From: Candidatus Omnitrophota bacterium
GTDB lineage: Bacteria; Omnitrophota; Gorgyraeia; Aquiviventales; Aquiviventaceae
Reading direction: 5' to 3'
Assembly: GCA_016180605.1 (NCBI GenBank)
Contig: JACPAW010000158.1
Coordinates: 1-22,659 of the forward strand
Length of the DNA stretch: 22,659 bases
Shown: in pieces, positions 21,775-22,659 of the stretch
Layout of the letters: each line of letters starts with the position of its first letter
Position numbering within the stretch: the first letter of the stretch is position 1
The notes under the pieces: generated by a model
The model's database searches: none
What the model was told of the DNA's origin: nothing
Seen by the model: the letters and a program-made list of their open reading frames with translations, nothing else
Program-made: the position numbers and the translations under genes

Positions 21775-21870
21775 AGGAGTCCCACCTGATTAGCGAAGCT
21801 AATCAATACCGGTGGGACTGAAAGGAGTCCCACCTGATTTGCGTTGCAAATCAATGCCGGTGGGACTGAA
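21775..21870. repeat. Tandem 48-bp hairpin units upstream of the ACT gene
   Basis: Two adjacent 48-bp copies (21775-21822 and 21823-21870) each fold into a 9-bp outer stem (agtcccacc/ggtgggact). An 8-bp inner stem follows (tgattagc/gctaatca in copy 1, tgatttgc/gcaaatca in copy 2), with a 5-nt bulge (atacc/atgcc). The inner stem differs between copies by a compensatory A-T to T-A change. The pair ends 10 bases before the ACT-protein ATG, just before its Shine-Dalgarno. Confidence 0.85.
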
Positions 21871-21880
21871 GGGAGCGACC

Positions 21881-22270
21881 ATGGAAATCCTTCCCCAGTT
21901 GGCCATTTTCCTCGACAACCGGCCAGGAACCCTAGCTCGAGTCTGCCAGGGCATTGCCAAGGCGAAGATCAATATCCTGGCCTTATCCATTGTCGATACC
22001 GTCGATCATGCCATCGTACGCATGGTAGTGGATGATCCGAAGGCCGCAGAAAAGGTCCTTTCTCAGCTTCAGGTTTCCATACAGTGCCATAATGTGATTC
22101 TGCTGGAGATTCCCAACCAGGTGGGCGCATTAGCCAAAATCGCTGAACGGCTTGCGGAAGCCGGTGTCAATTTGGAATATGCCTATTGCGCTGCATCGGC
22201 CTCGCAGTCTAGCGGAACGCTGGTTTTGCGTACCAGCGACCTGGAAGCCACCATCGCTGCCCTGAGCTAA
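21881..22270 (+). CDS. Small double ACT-domain protein
   Basis: The 129-residue protein consists of two ACT repeats. The first is PQLAIFLDNRPGTLARVCQG with INILALSI; the second is VILLEIPNQVGALAKIAERLAEAGVNLEYAY. ACT domains bind amino acids or small ligands and control enzymes or transcription; stand-alone pairs like this are usually ligand sensors of unknown target. The ATG at 21881 has a Shine-Dalgarno GGGAG about five bases upstream. An in-frame reading into the hairpin repeat (from 21812) is considered spurious. No amino-acid biosynthesis gene is adjacent, so the ligand is unknown. Confidence 0.85.
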   Translation: MEILPQLAIFLDNRPGTLARVCQGIAKAKINILALSIVDTVDHAIVRMVVDDPKAAEKVLSQLQVSIQCHNVILLEIPNQVGALAKIAERLAEAGVNLEYAYCAASASQSSGTLVLRTSDLEATIAALS

Positions 22271-22287
22271 AGCAAGCACAAACGAAG

Positions 22288-22402
22288 ACTTCAGACTCCC
22301 GACGCCAGACATCAGAGGTCAGAGGTCAGAATTATCTGACTTCTGACTTCTGACTTCTGATTTCTGACTTCTGATTTCTGGAGTCTGATGTCCGGAGTCT
22401 AT
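22288..22402. repeat. Heptad-repeat hairpin 8 (ACT gene to oxidoreductase)
   Basis: The left arm is six units (acttcag, actcccg, acgccag, acatcag, aggtcag, aggtcag; 22288-22329). The right arm is ten units (tatctga, cttctga three times, tttctga, cttctga, tttctgg, agtctga, tgtccgg, agtctat; 22333-22402). The outermost right-arm words ctgatgtc and ggagtct match the complement of the outermost left units, offset by one unit. It ends at the start codon of the following gene. Confidence 0.88.
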
Positions 22403-22406
22403 GCTT

Positions 22407-22659
22407 ATGAAAGCCGTCATTTTCCGCAAGCACGGTGGACCTGAAGTACTGGAATTCACCGAAGTTCCCGATCCCTCTGCTGGGCCTGGCGAAATTCTTG
22501 TGCGCGTTAAGGCCTGCTCACTCAATCACCTGGACATCTGGATTCGGCAGGGCATTCCCACTTACCGGATCAGCCTTCCTCATATTTCTGGCTGCGACGT
22601 TTCTGGGGTGGTGGAATCACTCGGATCGGAAGTCAGTGGCTTTTCAGTTGGCGATCGAG
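22407..22659 (+). CDS. MDR-family quinone oxidoreductase/alcohol dehydrogenase, N-terminal part
   Basis: The 84 residues visible are the N-terminal GroES-like domain of a medium-chain dehydrogenase: MKAVIFRKHGGPEVLEF, then AGPGEILVRVKACSLNHLDIWIRQG, then PHISGCDVSGVVESLG. The N-H-L-D motif after CSL is typical of quinone oxidoreductase-like members and of the NAD(P)-dependent zinc-type relatives; the Rossmann part lies beyond the window. The ATG at 22407 was preferred, though 22401 (two residues longer) is in the same frame and overlaps hairpin 8. Confidence 0.85.
   Translation, partial: MKAVIFRKHGGPEVLEFTEVPDPSAGPGEILVRVKACSLNHLDIWIRQGIPTYRISLPHISGCDVSGVVESLGSEVSGFSVGDR

Noticed and set aside
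21812..21880. Upstream start for the ACT protein
   Set aside because: These codons lie inside the tandem hairpin repeat, while the ATG at 21881 has a good Shine-Dalgarno.
21799..21990. A minus-strand peptide with two copies of a GTPFSPTGID-like motif
   Set aside because: The repeat is simply the reverse-strand reading of the 48-bp hairpin duplication.

Overview
The window is a gene-dense stretch of a bacterial chromosome. All genes but one (nth) lie on the + strand. The organism makes a Gram-negative outer membrane with a heptose-containing LPS core: Kdo transferase, lipid A 4'-kinase, a lipid A-type acyltransferase and four GT9 heptosyltransferase-like domains are present. Gene content and the unusual intergenic repeats recall uncultured Gram-negative phyla such as Omnitrophota. 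That placement is an impression, not a demonstrated assignment. No tRNA, rRNA, CRISPR array, insertion sequence or phage gene was recognised.

Layout. 1-1477: end of aroC, then aroK with an extra C-terminal domain, overlapping a small retropepsin-like protease gene. 1478-1687: a hairpin-rich intergenic region. 1688-6047: dprA, thiS, topA and xerC (DNA uptake, sulfur carrier, topology, dimer resolution). 6178-12210: waaA, a promoter-led pair (Flp-pilin/HExxH metallopeptidase fusion plus a PsbP/DcrB-like lipid- or envelope-side protein), lpxK, and an LpxL-like acyltransferase fused to an ELM1-like domain. 12333-18779: glycosyltransferase cluster with a disrupted GT4-GT9 fusion, a GT4 and three GT9 genes, presumably building the LPS core. 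18822-20521: VKOR-DsbA fusion and a Bcp peroxiredoxin (disulfide formation and peroxide defence). 20486-21136 (-): nth. 21185-22270: a PilZ protein and a double-ACT protein. 22407-end: start of a zinc-less/zinc-type MDR oxidoreductase.

The most striking feature is a family of eight intergenic hairpins (at about 238, 2981, 6048, 12240, 14248, 15439, 16569 and 22288). Each is built from tandem 7-nt units on both arms. The heptamer differs from element to element, but the 7-nt period, the inverted-repeat layout and the position directly in front of a start codon are constant. Two elements run into the upstream gene and encode its last residues.

A second pattern is that genes not preceded by such a hairpin often have a sigma-70-type promoter whose -10 box ends 6-11 nt before the ATG (lpxK, the VKOR-DsbA gene, nth, the pilin-protease gene). 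This predicts leaderless or nearly leaderless mRNAs. Only a minority of genes (xerC, bcp, the PilZ and ACT genes, the PsbP-like gene) show a convincing Shine-Dalgarno sequence.
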